Assembly: GCA_964450645.1 (NCBI GenBank)
Contig: CAYVEB010000002.1
Location: 79,499-143,498 of the forward strand
From: JAKSPM01 sp964450645
GTDB lineage: Bacteria > Bacillota > Clostridia > Oscillospirales > Oscillospiraceae
Length of the DNA stretch: 64,000 bases
Reading direction: 5' to 3'
The position numbers and the translations under genes are program-made. Positions 44,957 to 54,274 of the stretch are shown piece by piece; the stretch's first letter is position 1; each line of letters opens with the position of its first letter. Below the pieces are notes generated by a model, which worked only from the letters and a program-made list of their open reading frames with translations, searched no databases and was not told where the DNA came from.

Positions 44957-45150
44957 ACACCGTACAATTCTGATGGAGCAGATGCGCGGTCAGATTTTTC
45001 GTCAAACAATATAAATCCATATAAATTATAATTTGCTCATAAATCTGCGACAGCTGTACTGCCGTACCGACTAGAAGATTTGTGCGGTTTGACGGAAAAA
45101 GCAGATGTCCCATCAAAGCGCCAGCTGTAAATTGTGCGGTGGCGCCCTTT
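44957..45150 (-). repeat. Dispersed imperfect-palindrome repeat, copy B
   Basis: 194 bp, alignable to copy A at 29458-29621, with about 30 extra AT-rich bases in the middle (from about 45010). Ends ACACCGTAC and GTGCGGTGG are inverted relative to each other. Read on the minus strand it begins at the base right after the mrdA stop codon. It fills the gap between mrdA and the ylxM promoter. Confidence 0.8.
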
Positions 45151-47250
45151 TCATCCCAACGTGTTCTCGGCTGGATAGGTCTCCAGATTGCCGCTCTCGG
45201 CAAAATAAGCGTCCATGATCGCCTTGGCAACGTTGCCCAGATTGCCGCCCTGCGCGCCGTTTTCCACATAGACGGCGATCGCAATCTGCGGATCGTCCGC
45301 CGGCGCATAGCAGACAAACGACGCGCTGTCCGAACGCAGCCCGGCAATACTCAAGTCCGTCTGGACCGTGCCGGTCTTGGCGCAGACGGCGACCGGATAA
45401 TCCCCGAACACGCCTCGTGCCGTGCCGTTGCTCTCGGTGACCGCCATGCGCATCCCCTCGTGGACGGCCGCCAGCGCTTCCTCGGAAATATTGCACTTGC
45501 TGAGCACCTTCGGGACGTTCTCCTTGATCAGCCTCTGGTAATTGGCGGACACCACGCGGCTCAAGAAAGTCGCCTTATACCGCGTGCCGCCGTTGGCGAG
45601 CGCGGAGGTATAGACGCACAGCTGCAGCGGCGTGAACTTGTTTTCCGACTGGCCGATGGACGCCATCAGCACGTCCGCCGCGTACCAGCCCTGTTCGCCC
45701 TCGCCGTAAAGCTCGGCTTTCGTCTCGGCGTTGGCGCGTCTGCCGGTCTGCTCGGGCAGCTCAATCCCGGTCGGTTCCCCCAGGCCCAGGGATTTGGAAA
45801 CCTCGTCCACCGCCTCCCAACCAACGCCGCTTGTGGAGGCGATGAGCCTTCCGACTTCATAAAAATAATAGTTACACGACGCCGCCAACGCCTGCATGGT
45901 GTTTACCACGCCGTGGGTGATGCCGTTCGCGGTATAGTAATAGCAGTAGGCTACGAAACCCTGCTCTTCATAGTAGTCGTAAGCGCCGCGGTCCTCGATG
46001 CCGTAATAGCGGCCGACCACGTTGTTGTTGATGGCGGCGATGGCCGTGACCATTTTGAACACCGATCCGGGGCTGTAGGTAGCGTTGAGCGCCTTGTTTA
46101 AAAGCGGCGAATACGGCGCGTCGCGCAGCTCGTTAAAGTCCTCGGAATAGGTCGCCAGATTATAGGTCGGATAGCTGGCGCAGGCCAGCACCTCTCCCGT
46201 ATTCACATCCATGGCCACCACTGCGCCGCCCTCTGCGTCCTTGCCGCTTTGGTCGCCGCCAATGCCGTTGGCCCGCAGGGACAGGATCGTTCGTTCCAGG
46301 GCCTGTTCCGCCACAGCCTGCAGGTCGATGTCAATGGTCAATTCGATATTATTGCCCTCCACCGGCTCTTTGGAATAGGTATCGCTGATGATCGCCCCGT
46401 CCGAGGAGATGGTAATCTGCCGCGTGCCGTCCGTTCCGTGGAGTTCGGACTCAAACGCCTGTTCCAGGCCCTCTTTGCCAATGTACGCGTCCATGGGATA
46501 GTCCAGCTCCCGGTAAGTCTCGTACTCCTCTGCGTTCATCAGACCCGTCCTGCCCAAAATATGGGCGGCATAGGGCGTGGCGTACTCCCGCACCGTCGTC
46601 GACTCCACATTGAGGCCGGGAATACGCAGTTCCATAATATTGGACAGCGTCCGCGAATCCACATCCTGCATCAGCGTATAGGTGGGCAGCGTGGTGCAGT
46701 AGCGCAAGTCCAGTTCATACCGCAGGGCCGTCACCATCCGCATCTCTTCCTCCGTCCAGTCGTCCGGCAGATTATATTTTTCCCGCAGCAGCTTCATCAG
46801 CTGGGCCGCCGAAATGTCGGAATCCCAGCCATACTGATTCAAAAACTCCCGGTAATACCCCTGCCAGTCGGCAGAATACTCATCAAAGGTGAACTCATAG
46901 GGCTTTTCCAGCGTCACCGGCAAATGATCCGCGATTTCATAGTCGTTGGCCATGCAGACGTTTGCCAACTGCCGCAGGCTTTCATTGGGGTTGTCGCTGC
47001 TGAACAGCACGTAGTTGATTAAAATCAGGTTATAACTGGCCCGGTTGGTGACAAGCACTTTGCCGTTGCGGTCGAGAATGTCGCCTCTGGCCGCCGTGAC
47101 ACGGGTGGTATAGGTGAAGGTGTTCGCATTCTCTGTATCCTGTTTCTGGTTCGCCACCTGAATATCATACAGGCGGATGATAAAAAATCCCGCCATGATC
47201 ACCGTCAGCGCACACAGTACCGCCACACGAGCGTTGAATTTACGTTCCAT
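45151..47250 (-). CDS. mrdA: Penicillin-binding protein 2 (elongation transpeptidase)
   Basis: 699 residues from the ATG at 47250 behind GGAGG. One N-terminal helix (about 8-28), a dimerisation region (about 50-310), then the transpeptidase domain. SxxK is SVFK with nucleophile S396, SxN is SCN, and KTG is at 625-627. It cross-links lateral-wall peptidoglycan in the elongasome with RodA and MreCD. The start overlaps mreD by 11 nt. Ends directly against repeat copy B. Confidence 0.93.
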   Translation of the reverse strand: MERKFNARVAVLCALTVIMAGFFIIRLYDIQVANQKQDTENANTFTYTTRVTAARGDILDRNGKVLVTNRASYNLILINYVLFSSDNPNESLRQLANVCMANDYEIADHLPVTLEKPYEFTFDEYSADWQGYYREFLNQYGWDSDISAAQLMKLLREKYNLPDDWTEEEMRMVTALRYELDLRYCTTLPTYTLMQDVDSRTLSNIMELRIPGLNVESTTVREYATPYAAHILGRTGLMNAEEYETYRELDYPMDAYIGKEGLEQAFESELHGTDGTRQITISSDGAIISDTYSKEPVEGNNIELTIDIDLQAVAEQALERTILSLRANGIGGDQSGKDAEGGAVVAMDVNTGEVLACASYPTYNLATYSEDFNELRDAPYSPLLNKALNATYSPGSVFKMVTAIAAINNNVVGRYYGIEDRGAYDYYEEQGFVAYCYYYTANGITHGVVNTMQALAASCNYYFYEVGRLIASTSGVGWEAVDEVSKSLGLGEPTGIELPEQTGRRANAETKAELYGEGEQGWYAADVLMASIGQSENKFTPLQLCVYTSALANGGTRYKATFLSRVVSANYQRLIKENVPKVLSKCNISEEALAAVHEGMRMAVTESNGTARGVFGDYPVAVCAKTGTVQTDLSIAGLRSDSASFVCYAPADDPQIAIAVYVENGAQGGNLGNVAKAIMDAYFAESGNLETYPAENTLG

Positions 47251-47773
47251 ATGCACCTCCGATCTTAGAGATTCCGCTGGCCGTCAGGTAGATCAGCGGA
47301 TAAAACAGCGTGGACAGCGCCACACAGGGCAACACCTTGGTCAAATAGTACACAGCTTGGATCTGCGCGAACAGGTAGTTTGTCAAAAAGCACAGGCTCT
47401 CATAAATCCACAGGCTCAAAAAGCAGCACACCAGTCCGGGCAAAAACCGCTCGTTGAACACCACTCGGCAGACAATGGCGCACACAATTCCCAACCCCGT
47501 CCACAGCGCCACCGCCATGCTCCCAAATTCCACGCCGGACAGACACCAGACCATGGATGCGGCCAGCGTATAGATCCCCCCGCGCTCCGGACCTTCCTTC
47601 AAGCACACACAGCAGCAGACCATCGGCAGCAGCGACAGCCGCACGCCCCACAGGCGCACGTTGCCCAAAGCGACCGTCTGGAACATCATGGTCACCAGAA
47701 ACTGCGCCGCATACAAGACCCACTTCCCCAGCAGCTTCCACTGTCGGGGTGTCAGGCGAAGTTTTTCCAGCAT
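47240..47773 (-). CDS. mreD: Rod-shape protein MreD
   Basis: 177 residues, about five membrane segments, weakly conserved as is normal for MreD. Identification rests on hydrophobicity, length and position between mreC and mrdA. Works in the elongation machine. 10 nt after mreC. Confidence 0.85.
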   Translation of the reverse strand: MLEKLRLTPRQWKLLGKWVLYAAQFLVTMMFQTVALGNVRLWGVRLSLLPMVCCCVCLKEGPERGGIYTLAASMVWCLSGVEFGSMAVALWTGLGIVCAIVCRVVFNERFLPGLVCCFLSLWIYESLCFLTNYLFAQIQAVYYLTKVLPCVALSTLFYPLIYLTASGISKIGGAYGT

Positions 47774-47783
47774 AAGGCACTCC

Positions 47784-48617
47784 TCATTCGATGGTATAAT
47801 CCGTGATCAGGAAGATCTGTTCCAAATTGTCAAAATCAGCGGCGGGGGACAAAATCGCGTACTTGGCCACGCCGGTCTGGTCAAAATCAGCGTCCTCGAT
47901 ATAGCCGATGATCAATCCCTTGGGGTAGACGGTGGAACCGGTCGTCACCACCTGATCGTTGTTGCGGATAATCGCCACGGTGGGCAAATAGTCCATCCGC
48001 ATTTTGCCCTCTTGGCCGGTGGCGAAAGCGCCCTGCACAATCCCCGTGTAGCCCGACGAGGCAACCAGCCCCGACAGCTGCAGGGAGGAATCCAATACTG
48101 TGGTCACCGTCGCCCAGTTTGGCCCGACCTCGGTGATCAGGCCCACCACCTGGCCAAACTCCGTCACCGCGACCATGCTCTCGGTAAGCCCGGCGTTAGA
48201 GCCTTTGTTGATGGTAAACGTACTTTTATAGTTGGACGAGTCCCAGGACACGATGTACGCCGAGGAGAACTTGTAGTCCTCGTGGTCTTCCGACAGCTCC
48301 AAAAGCTGACGCAGACGCTCGTTTTCCCGCTGCAGGGAATCCGCGCTGCGCACCTCTTCCTCCATGCTCGTCAATCGGCGGTTTAACGCGGCGTTTTCCG
48401 CTTCCAGCGTTTCATACCGGAACACATAGCCGTAATAGCGCTCGGCAAGGCGGGTCAAAGCGTGGAACCCGCCGCGCACCGGCGCCAGCAGCGTCTGCAC
48501 CACCGTCTGGCCTGGCGTCGCCCCGCTGGATAGCGCCGCGATTACGCCCGTCAGCACCGCCAACACCAGCGCCAAGACCAAAATCACCTTTACTTTTGTG
48601 CTAAACAGCTTTTTCAA
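47784..48617 (-). CDS. mreC: Rod-shape protein MreC
   Basis: 277 residues: N-terminal signal anchor (about 9-30), a coiled coil (about 65-105), then the two-barrel MreC domain with GSNAGLTESMVAV and VVTTGSTVYPKGLIIG. It organises PBP2 outside the membrane. mreB is not in this window, although it normally precedes mreC; here maf and a U32 peptidase take that place. Confidence 0.92.
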   Translation of the reverse strand: MKKLFSTKVKVILVLALVLAVLTGVIAALSSGATPGQTVVQTLLAPVRGGFHALTRLAERYYGYVFRYETLEAENAALNRRLTSMEEEVRSADSLQRENERLRQLLELSEDHEDYKFSSAYIVSWDSSNYKSTFTINKGSNAGLTESMVAVTEFGQVVGLITEVGPNWATVTTVLDSSLQLSGLVASSGYTGIVQGAFATGQEGKMRMDYLPTVAIIRNNDQVVTTGSTVYPKGLIIGYIEDADFDQTGVAKYAILSPAADFDNLEQIFLITDYTIE

Positions 48618-48632
48618 CGGTCCCCTCTCCCA

Positions 48633-49205
48633 TCACAGGCTTTCCAAAATTTTCACGCCGAACCGGCGCAACATCTGTGCCAGCCGGCACACCGGCAGAC
48701 CCATCACATTGTAATAATCGCCGTGAATCTCCTCGGCAAATACGCAGGCCAGGCCCTGAATCCCATAGGCGCCGGCTTTATCCATCGGTTCGCCGGTTGC
48801 GATGTAGGCGCGGATCTCCGCGTCGGACAGCGCTCGAAACCGGATCGCCGTCCGCACGCAGTCCGTCTCCGCCCGGTCGTCCCGCAAGACGGCCACGCCG
48901 GAAAACACCTGGTGCTCCCTGCCAGACAGGCTGCGCAGCATGGTAAACGCCTGCGCCGCGTCCCGTGGCTTTCCCAAGCGTTTTCCATCCAGACTGACCA
49001 TCGTATCCGCCGCGATCACCACGTCGCCCGGGTTCCTTGCAACCGCTTCGGCCTTCCGGAGACTGATGCGCTGGATCTCCGTCTCCAGCGGCAGCAGCGG
49101 ATCCATCGTCTCGTCGATATCCGCGCCACGCACCTCAAATTGCAGCCCGATCTGCTCCAACAGCTGACGGCGGCGCGGAGACTGCGACGCCAAAATAATC
49201 CTCAT
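48633..49205 (-). CDS. maf: Maf-family nucleoside triphosphate pyrophosphatase
   Basis: 190 residues from the ATG at 49205, which overlaps the U32 stop as ATGA with GGAGAGG upstream. Motifs ILASQSPRRRQLL, the central AADTMVSLDGKRLGKP, and the C-terminal DKAGAYGIQG match Maf, which hydrolyses dTTP/UTP or modified nucleotides. Maf next to mreBCD is a conserved arrangement in Firmicutes. Confidence 0.92.
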   Translation of the reverse strand: MRIILASQSPRRRQLLEQIGLQFEVRGADIDETMDPLLPLETEIQRISLRKAEAVARNPGDVVIAADTMVSLDGKRLGKPRDAAQAFTMLRSLSGREHQVFSGVAVLRDDRAETDCVRTAIRFRALSDAEIRAYIATGEPMDKAGAYGIQGLACVFAEEIHGDYYNVMGLPVCRLAQMLRRFGVKILESL

Positions 49206-51286
49206 TCCACACCTCTCCAATACAGCCCTCTGGTCCCCGAACCGGGGTCAAAGGGGCTGCCATATTTGTATGCCGACAGCACGCTGTTCACCTCGCCGGG
49301 ATTCTCCGTCGTAAACATCAGCCGGACTGCCCACAGGCCCAGCTTCCGCAGATCCCGCTGCTTGTCCAGCAGGTACAGTTTCTTCCCGTTTAAGATCACA
49401 TTCCGGCAGGTGCCGGGATCGCGCATTACCCGGAATTCTTCGCCCTTGCGGTCGATCAGCCGCATGTCGCCCTGGTGGCACGCGCACACACCGGTCCGGT
49501 TCTTGCTCAGGCAGTTTTCCGTCAACATCAGCGGCAATCGCCCATAGGCGATCAGCTCCGTCGGCAGCTGCTTGCGCAGGTCGCGCACCTGCGCAAGCGT
49601 CATCTCAAACGAGGCCGTAACAGACAAAAAACCCTGCTTATACAGATATTGCATCGACCGGGAGTTGTAAAGATTCAATCCAAAATCGCCCCGGAGCTGA
49701 AAGCCGCGCGAACGGGCCAGCGAAATCTGCCCCAAGTTCCCGATCAGCACCTGGCGGACTCCCATACTGTACGCTTGATCCAGCCGGTGCAAGACGGACG
49801 CGTTTTCGCTGTCCCAGATGACCCTGGGGAGCACAGCCACCAGCGTAGTTCGCTCCAGAACCGCCGCCGCCAGCTGCGGATGCTCCACCAACTCCGGCAG
49901 CGGGACATACAGCGCCGCCAGGTCCGTTGCCAGCAGCTTCTTGGTCACCTGCTCTGCGCGCATGACGCTCACGGTCAGCTCCAGCGGCTTCTTCGGATTT
50001 GGCAGGGGGGCCAAAGGCCGGAAATCGTTCAGCTCAGGAGGCTCGCGTCTGCCGCGCACGGCGCCCAGATGCGCCAGTACATCGCGGCGCATGGCGTTGA
50101 TTGCCGCCGCCGGCAGCATCAATCCCGGCTCCACCACGCCGCGCACCGCCGTGCAGTAAAACGGCGTGCCGCCGGTTTTGCTCAGCCGTGCGGAGAGGTC
50201 CGCCTCGGTCAGCGCGCGGTTTTGCGCGGGACTGGGATCCGGCCCCTGCGTCTTGCAGATATGTCCTTCCGCATCCTGCACCGCCAGCATAGAACCGTGC
50301 TGGGCACTGATGATGGCGTAGAATTGAACCGGCACCAGCGGCGCCTCCCCGTTTTCATAGCTGGCGCGCGCCGCCTGGAAGAGCGCCTTATTTTCCTTAC
50401 CGGCGACGCGGATGCCGAACATCTCCGGGCCGGTCTGCCCGCGATAATAGCCGTCTGTAAAGCCCTGGCGGGAGAACGCGTCCTCCAATTCCTGAATCGA
50501 CGCCGGGCTGACGGGGTTCCCATCGAGCGCGGCGCGGTAGATCCGCGTCACCGTGGCCACATATTCCGGCCGCTTCATGCGGCCCTCGATCTTCACCGAC
50601 GTGACGCCCAAACTCTGCAAATCCGCCAAATAATCGGCCAGGCAGTTGTCCTTTAACGACAGCGGATACCGCTCCTCCACCATGTCATAGCCATAGCTGA
50701 GCCTGCACGGCTGGGCGCACTGGCCGCGATTGCCGGAGCGCCGGCCGATGACGGCGGACATATAACACTGCCCGGAATAACACATACAAAGCGCGCCGTG
50801 GACGAAAACCTCCGTCTCAATGGGGCTGTTGCGGCAGATATAGGCGATCTCCTCCCGCCGCAGCTCCCTGGCCAGAACCACGCGGCTGATCCCCATGGCG
50901 GCCGCCTGGCGCACCCCCTCCAGCGAGTGGATACTCATCTGGGTGGACGCGTGCAGCGGGATTCCCGGCGCCATCTGGCGGCACATGGAGACAATCCCCA
51001 GATCCTGCACCAGCAGCGCGTCCACGCCCGCCCTCGCCGCCGTCTGAAGAACCTCGGCGGCCTGGGGCAGCTCCCGGTCGGAGACCAGCGTATTGAGCGT
51101 CATAAAAACCTTGACGCCGCGGGTGTGGCAATATTGCACGGCGTATTCCAATTCATCCGCGGTAAAATTTCTGGCGCCCTGGCGGGCGTGAAACGCGCCA
51201 TAGCCGAGATACACCGCATCCGCGCCGTTTTGCACAGCGGCGCGCAGCGCATCCATCGAGCCGGCAGGACAGAGCAATTCCATCAT
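49202..51286 (-). CDS. U32-family peptidase / tRNA-rRNA hydroxylation-type protein
   Basis: 694 residues from ATG 51286 (GAGG about 9 nt upstream); the longer upstream frame has no ribosome site. An N-terminal TIM-barrel-like half carries the U32 pattern (ELLCPAGSMDALRAAV, GADAVYLGYGAFHAR, HGALCMCYSGQCYMS) and the Cys cluster GNRGQCAQPCR. A DUF3656-like collagenase segment is in the middle, and a further domain ends in VCACHQGDMRL. U32 proteins are historically called collagenases, but E. coli RlhA and TrhP-type relatives make hydroxylated RNA bases. First gene of the elongation operon. Confidence 0.87.
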   Translation of the reverse strand: MMELLCPAGSMDALRAAVQNGADAVYLGYGAFHARQGARNFTADELEYAVQYCHTRGVKVFMTLNTLVSDRELPQAAEVLQTAARAGVDALLVQDLGIVSMCRQMAPGIPLHASTQMSIHSLEGVRQAAAMGISRVVLARELRREEIAYICRNSPIETEVFVHGALCMCYSGQCYMSAVIGRRSGNRGQCAQPCRLSYGYDMVEERYPLSLKDNCLADYLADLQSLGVTSVKIEGRMKRPEYVATVTRIYRAALDGNPVSPASIQELEDAFSRQGFTDGYYRGQTGPEMFGIRVAGKENKALFQAARASYENGEAPLVPVQFYAIISAQHGSMLAVQDAEGHICKTQGPDPSPAQNRALTEADLSARLSKTGGTPFYCTAVRGVVEPGLMLPAAAINAMRRDVLAHLGAVRGRREPPELNDFRPLAPLPNPKKPLELTVSVMRAEQVTKKLLATDLAALYVPLPELVEHPQLAAAVLERTTLVAVLPRVIWDSENASVLHRLDQAYSMGVRQVLIGNLGQISLARSRGFQLRGDFGLNLYNSRSMQYLYKQGFLSVTASFEMTLAQVRDLRKQLPTELIAYGRLPLMLTENCLSKNRTGVCACHQGDMRLIDRKGEEFRVMRDPGTCRNVILNGKKLYLLDKQRDLRKLGLWAVRLMFTTENPGEVNSVLSAYKYGSPFDPGSGTRGLYWRGVE

Positions 51287-51720
51287 ATTCAAAACCTCAT
51301 CGTCAGAGATAAAACGCAAAATCACGTAACTAAAATTATAGCACAAATCGCGCCGTTTTTGCTACCGCCAACCATAAAAACCCTTAAATTTTTTGTAAAC
51401 AATTTTCGGCAATATCACAAGGCGCCATCAGCTTCCGCCGGCAGGTCCCAGCGAACACAAGTTGTAGTTTCCAAGTAGACATAATTCCCCAAAATCTTCC
51501 CGCAACCGGAAAAACGCCGTTAGAGTTATACCCAATTTGCACAGACTTTTGCACAGAAATTCTGGGAAAAATGCCGCCAGAAAGCCAAAAATTTTGGCGC
51601 TTTTCCCGAAAATTTTTAAAAAATTTGTGACATTTTTACAGGTAGACAGAATTCGTAATCTGTACATTTCGGACCCTTCCGTGCAAAAACGGAAATTTTC
51701 CGAACGAAGCGTCAAATTTC
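51287..51720. other. AT-rich intergenic region with palindromes
   Basis: No coding frame is supported. Contains several small palindromes, including GCCAAAAATTTTGGC (about 51587-51601), and a CGGAAATTTTCCG at about 51690. It separates the divergent U32 and dnaD units; the U32 promoter should lie near a TATAAT at about 51335-51340 on the minus strand, though its -35 is unclear. Confidence 0.45.
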
Positions 51721-51750
51721 TTGCAAAGCCGACAGGGAATATGGTATAAT
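51721..51750 (+). promoter_or_regulatory. Promoter for dnaD-dnaC/I pair
   Basis: TTGCAA at 51721-51726, 18-nt spacer, TATAAT at 51745-51750. The leader to the GTG start is about 115 nt. Confidence 0.7.
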
Positions 51751-51808
51751 AGCCTCGTTCAGGGCGAGCGCCGGGAAACCGAAAAACATGGCGTATTCCG
51801 CCGCTTCC

Positions 51809-51856
51809 CGGCGCAATCGCTCCACGGGAATCCGGCGCAATCGCTCCACGGAAATT
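51809..51856 (+). repeat. 24-bp direct duplication in dnaD leader
   Basis: Two adjacent 24-bp units (51809-51832, 51833-51856), each with CGGCGCAATCGCTCCACGG, ending 3 nt before the AAAGGAGG ribosome site. It may be a recent slippage event or a small regulatory site. Confidence 0.75.
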
Positions 51857-51874
51857 TTGAAAGGAGGCAATCTT

Positions 51875-52777
51875 GTGCAAAACCTTACGCTGCCGTGCGC
51901 GGACGTGCGCAAGCTGCTGGCCAGCGCCAACGCGGACGCGGCTTTGTTATATCTGCATCTGCAAATGGGAACGGCGTTGGATGCCTCCGTATTGGGCATT
52001 GCTCCGGATCGGTTGGAACGCGCGTCCGCCACGCTCCAGCAGCTCGGCCTTTTGCAGGCCGATTCCCCCGCGTCCGCACCGTCCCTGCGCCAGCCCCCCG
52101 TCTTAACCGAAACGGACGTCATTCGGCGCGTTGAGACGGCCGACTCCAATTTCCAGAAACTTCGGGGCGAGGTCCAGCGCCGTTACGGCCGCGTTCTGTC
52201 CACGGAGGAACTGAAAAGTCTGATCACCATGACGGACTATCTCCGTCTGCCCACCGACGTAGTGGGGATGCTTTTATCGTTTTGCGTGGAGCGGGCCAAC
52301 CGGCGCGGTGCACAGCGGATGCCCACGCTGCGCATGGTCGAGCAGGAGGCTTTCCGGTGGGTGGACTTGGGCGTCACCACCGTCGAGGCCGCCGCCGCCC
52401 ATATGGAAGGCCAGCTGTGCCGCTATGGGCAGGTGGCCGCCGTGGCGCGGCTGATGCAGGTGCAGGACCGCAAGCTGACCCCCGGCGAGGAACGGTACAT
52501 TCTCTCCTGGCTGGATATGGGCTTTGGGGAGGCGGAAATTCAGCTGGCTGCCCAGCGCGTCCCCGCGTCTGTCGACCGGAAGTGGGGCTATCTCCACTCC
52601 ATTTTGAAGAACTGGGATGCGGCCGGTCTGCACACTGCGGAAAAGATCCAGGCCGCCGAGGCCAAGCAGGCCCCTTCCCGCGACCAGCGGCAGGAGCAAT
52701 TCCAGCGCCACGGGCAACCGATCAGCCCATTGGGGCTGCAAGCCATCAAGAAACTGTTGGAAGAGGAGGATTCGTAA
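51875..52777 (+). CDS. DnaD-domain replication initiation protein
   Basis: 300 residues from GTG 51875 with AAAGGAGG 7 nt upstream. N-terminal winged-helix-like region (1-75), then a DnaB_2/DnaD domain (about 100-270) with YLRLPTDVVGMLLSF and the YxxxIL-type motif WGYLHSILKNW. DnaD helps remodel origin DNA and recruit the helicase loader. The loader gene starts 1 nt after its stop, a natural functional pair. Confidence 0.9.
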   Translation: MQNLTLPCADVRKLLASANADAALLYLHLQMGTALDASVLGIAPDRLERASATLQQLGLLQADSPASAPSLRQPPVLTETDVIRRVETADSNFQKLRGEVQRRYGRVLSTEELKSLITMTDYLRLPTDVVGMLLSFCVERANRRGAQRMPTLRMVEQEAFRWVDLGVTTVEAAAAHMEGQLCRYGQVAAVARLMQVQDRKLTPGEERYILSWLDMGFGEAEIQLAAQRVPASVDRKWGYLHSILKNWDAAGLHTAEKIQAAEAKQAPSRDQRQEQFQRHGQPISPLGLQAIKKLLEEEDS

Positions 52778-52778
52778 C

Positions 52779-53756
52779 ATGGCCTACAGTGAAAACGTTC
52801 TGCGCCGTGCGCGCGCCCGTCTGGCACAGGCCCAGCAGGAACAGGCGCAGGAATCCGCCGCGCTGCTTGCGCAAGCCTATGAAAAGCACCCGCGTCTGCG
52901 CGAAATCGACCGTCAGCTGCGTCTGACGGCCGCCCAAGCGGTGGCCGCCGCGTTCCGTAAAAACGAAGATCCCGCCAAGGCTATTGTCACCCTCCGCGAC
53001 GAAAATCTGGCGCTGCAGGCCGAGCGCGACTGGATCCTGGAGGCCAGCGGCTTTGCGGAGAAGCTGCCGCCCCCCGTCTGCGAACAATGCGGCGGGCAGG
53101 GCTATATCGGCGGGCAGATGTGTACCTGCCTGCGGGAGCTTTGCCGACAGGAGCAGAAAAAGGAGCTGTCGGCGCTCTTTGTAACAGGCCGGGAAACTTT
53201 CGACAATTTTTCCCTGGGCTATTATCCCAACGAGGTGGACGCGGATTCCGGCGTAAGCCCGCGCTATTTGATGCAAAAAACGCTCTCCCGCTGCCGTCGC
53301 TATGCTTCGGAGTTCTCCCTCCATTCGGAGAATTTGCTGTTTTCCGGTCCGACGGGGCTTGGCAAAACATTTTTATCCGCTTGCATCGCGCGCCAGGTCA
53401 CCGACCGGGGATTTTCTGTGGAATATCAAACGGCGTGCCGATTGTTTTCCGATTTTGAGTCGGCCAGGTTTGGGGACCGGAGCGAGGAGGCCCGCCAGCT
53501 GCCCCAAAAATATTTGACCTGCGATCTTTTAATTATTGATGATCTGGGCACGGAAATGGTCACACAATTTGTGATCTCCACGCTCTACACCGTTGTCAAC
53601 ACGCGGCTCACGCAATCTATGCCGACGATTATTTCTACAAATCTGCCGCCGGAAAAGCTGGAGAGCCGCTACTCCCCCCAAATTGCCTCACGGCTGCAAG
53701 GGTATTACCGTTTCTTCCAGTTTGTGGGGCAGGACATCCGCCTCCTGCAGAAATAA
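52779..53756 (+). CDS. DnaC/DnaI-type helicase loader ATPase
   Basis: 325 residues from ATG 52779. An N-terminal helical region (1-75) leads to a zinc site CEQCGGQGYIGGQMCTC. The AAA+ domain has GPTGLGKT (Walker A) and LLIIDDLG (Walker B), then IISTNL as sensor I. It loads the replicative helicase in the cytoplasm and pairs with the upstream DnaD-domain protein. Frames starting earlier overlap dnaD and are rejected. Confidence 0.93.
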   Translation: MAYSENVLRRARARLAQAQQEQAQESAALLAQAYEKHPRLREIDRQLRLTAAQAVAAAFRKNEDPAKAIVTLRDENLALQAERDWILEASGFAEKLPPPVCEQCGGQGYIGGQMCTCLRELCRQEQKKELSALFVTGRETFDNFSLGYYPNEVDADSGVSPRYLMQKTLSRCRRYASEFSLHSENLLFSGPTGLGKTFLSACIARQVTDRGFSVEYQTACRLFSDFESARFGDRSEEARQLPQKYLTCDLLIIDDLGTEMVTQFVISTLYTVVNTRLTQSMPTIISTNLPPEKLESRYSPQIASRLQGYYRFFQFVGQDIRLLQK

Positions 53757-53761
53757 TCGTA

Positions 53762-53790
53762 TTGACAAAGTTCCGCGCAGTTCGTATAAT
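53762..53790 (+). promoter_or_regulatory. Perfect-consensus sigma-A promoter
   Basis: TTGACA at 53762-53767, exactly 17 nt, TATAAT at 53785-53790, starting 5 nt after the loader stop and 45 bp before the next gene. Confidence 0.85.
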
Positions 53791-53835
53791 ATAAGTATCC
53801 AAATGGAGTCTGAAACCGCATAGGAGGAACTACAT

Positions 53836-54267
53836 ATGGCGATATTTGATGGCATCGGCAAAAAGGTAAAAGACTTTTCAGAGGTCACGAAGATCAACTC
53901 CACGATTTCCAGTAAAAACCGTGAAATCGACCGGCTGTATCAGGAACTTGGCAGACAGTATTTCGCCCAGTACGGCAACTCGCCCGACGCCCCCTTTTCG
54001 GATCTGACCGCCACCATCCGCACGCGGAAAGAAGAATTGGATCAGCTCAACAATCAGGTAAACATGCTCAAAGGGATGGCGCCATGTCCCAACTGCGGCG
54101 CGCCTGTTCCCGCGGGTTCCCAGTTCTGCTCCGCCTGCGGCGCGCAGCAGCCTGCCCCCGCGGCGCCGCAGACGCCCGACGGCTCTGTTTTCTGCCCCAA
54201 TTGCGGCGCCGCAATGCCGGAGGGCACAAAATTCTGCGCCCGATGCGGCTCGAAAATCGGTTCATGA
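53836..54267 (+). CDS. Double zinc-ribbon protein with coiled coil
   Basis: 143 residues, ATG behind AGGAGG. An N-terminal amphipathic region (about 1-35) is followed by a coil (about 60-80) and two zinc ribbons, CPNCG...FCSACG (about 83-100) and CPNCG...FCARCG (about 120-138). No membrane segment. Function unknown; Zn-ribbon adaptors of this kind are common in Clostridia. Its promoter is a perfect consensus and a strong terminator follows, so it should be an abundant single-gene transcript. Confidence 0.82.
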   Translation: MAIFDGIGKKVKDFSEVTKINSTISSKNREIDRLYQELGRQYFAQYGNSPDAPFSDLTATIRTRKEELDQLNNQVNMLKGMAPCPNCGAPVPAGSQFCSACGAQQPAPAAPQTPDGSVFCPNCGAAMPEGTKFCARCGSKIGS

Positions 54268-54274
54268 TGAGACT

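Noticed and set aside
44919..45347. 142-codon minus-strand frame crossing the mrdA end and repeat B
   Set aside because: It is out of frame with mrdA, lacks a ribosome site and depends on the repeat.
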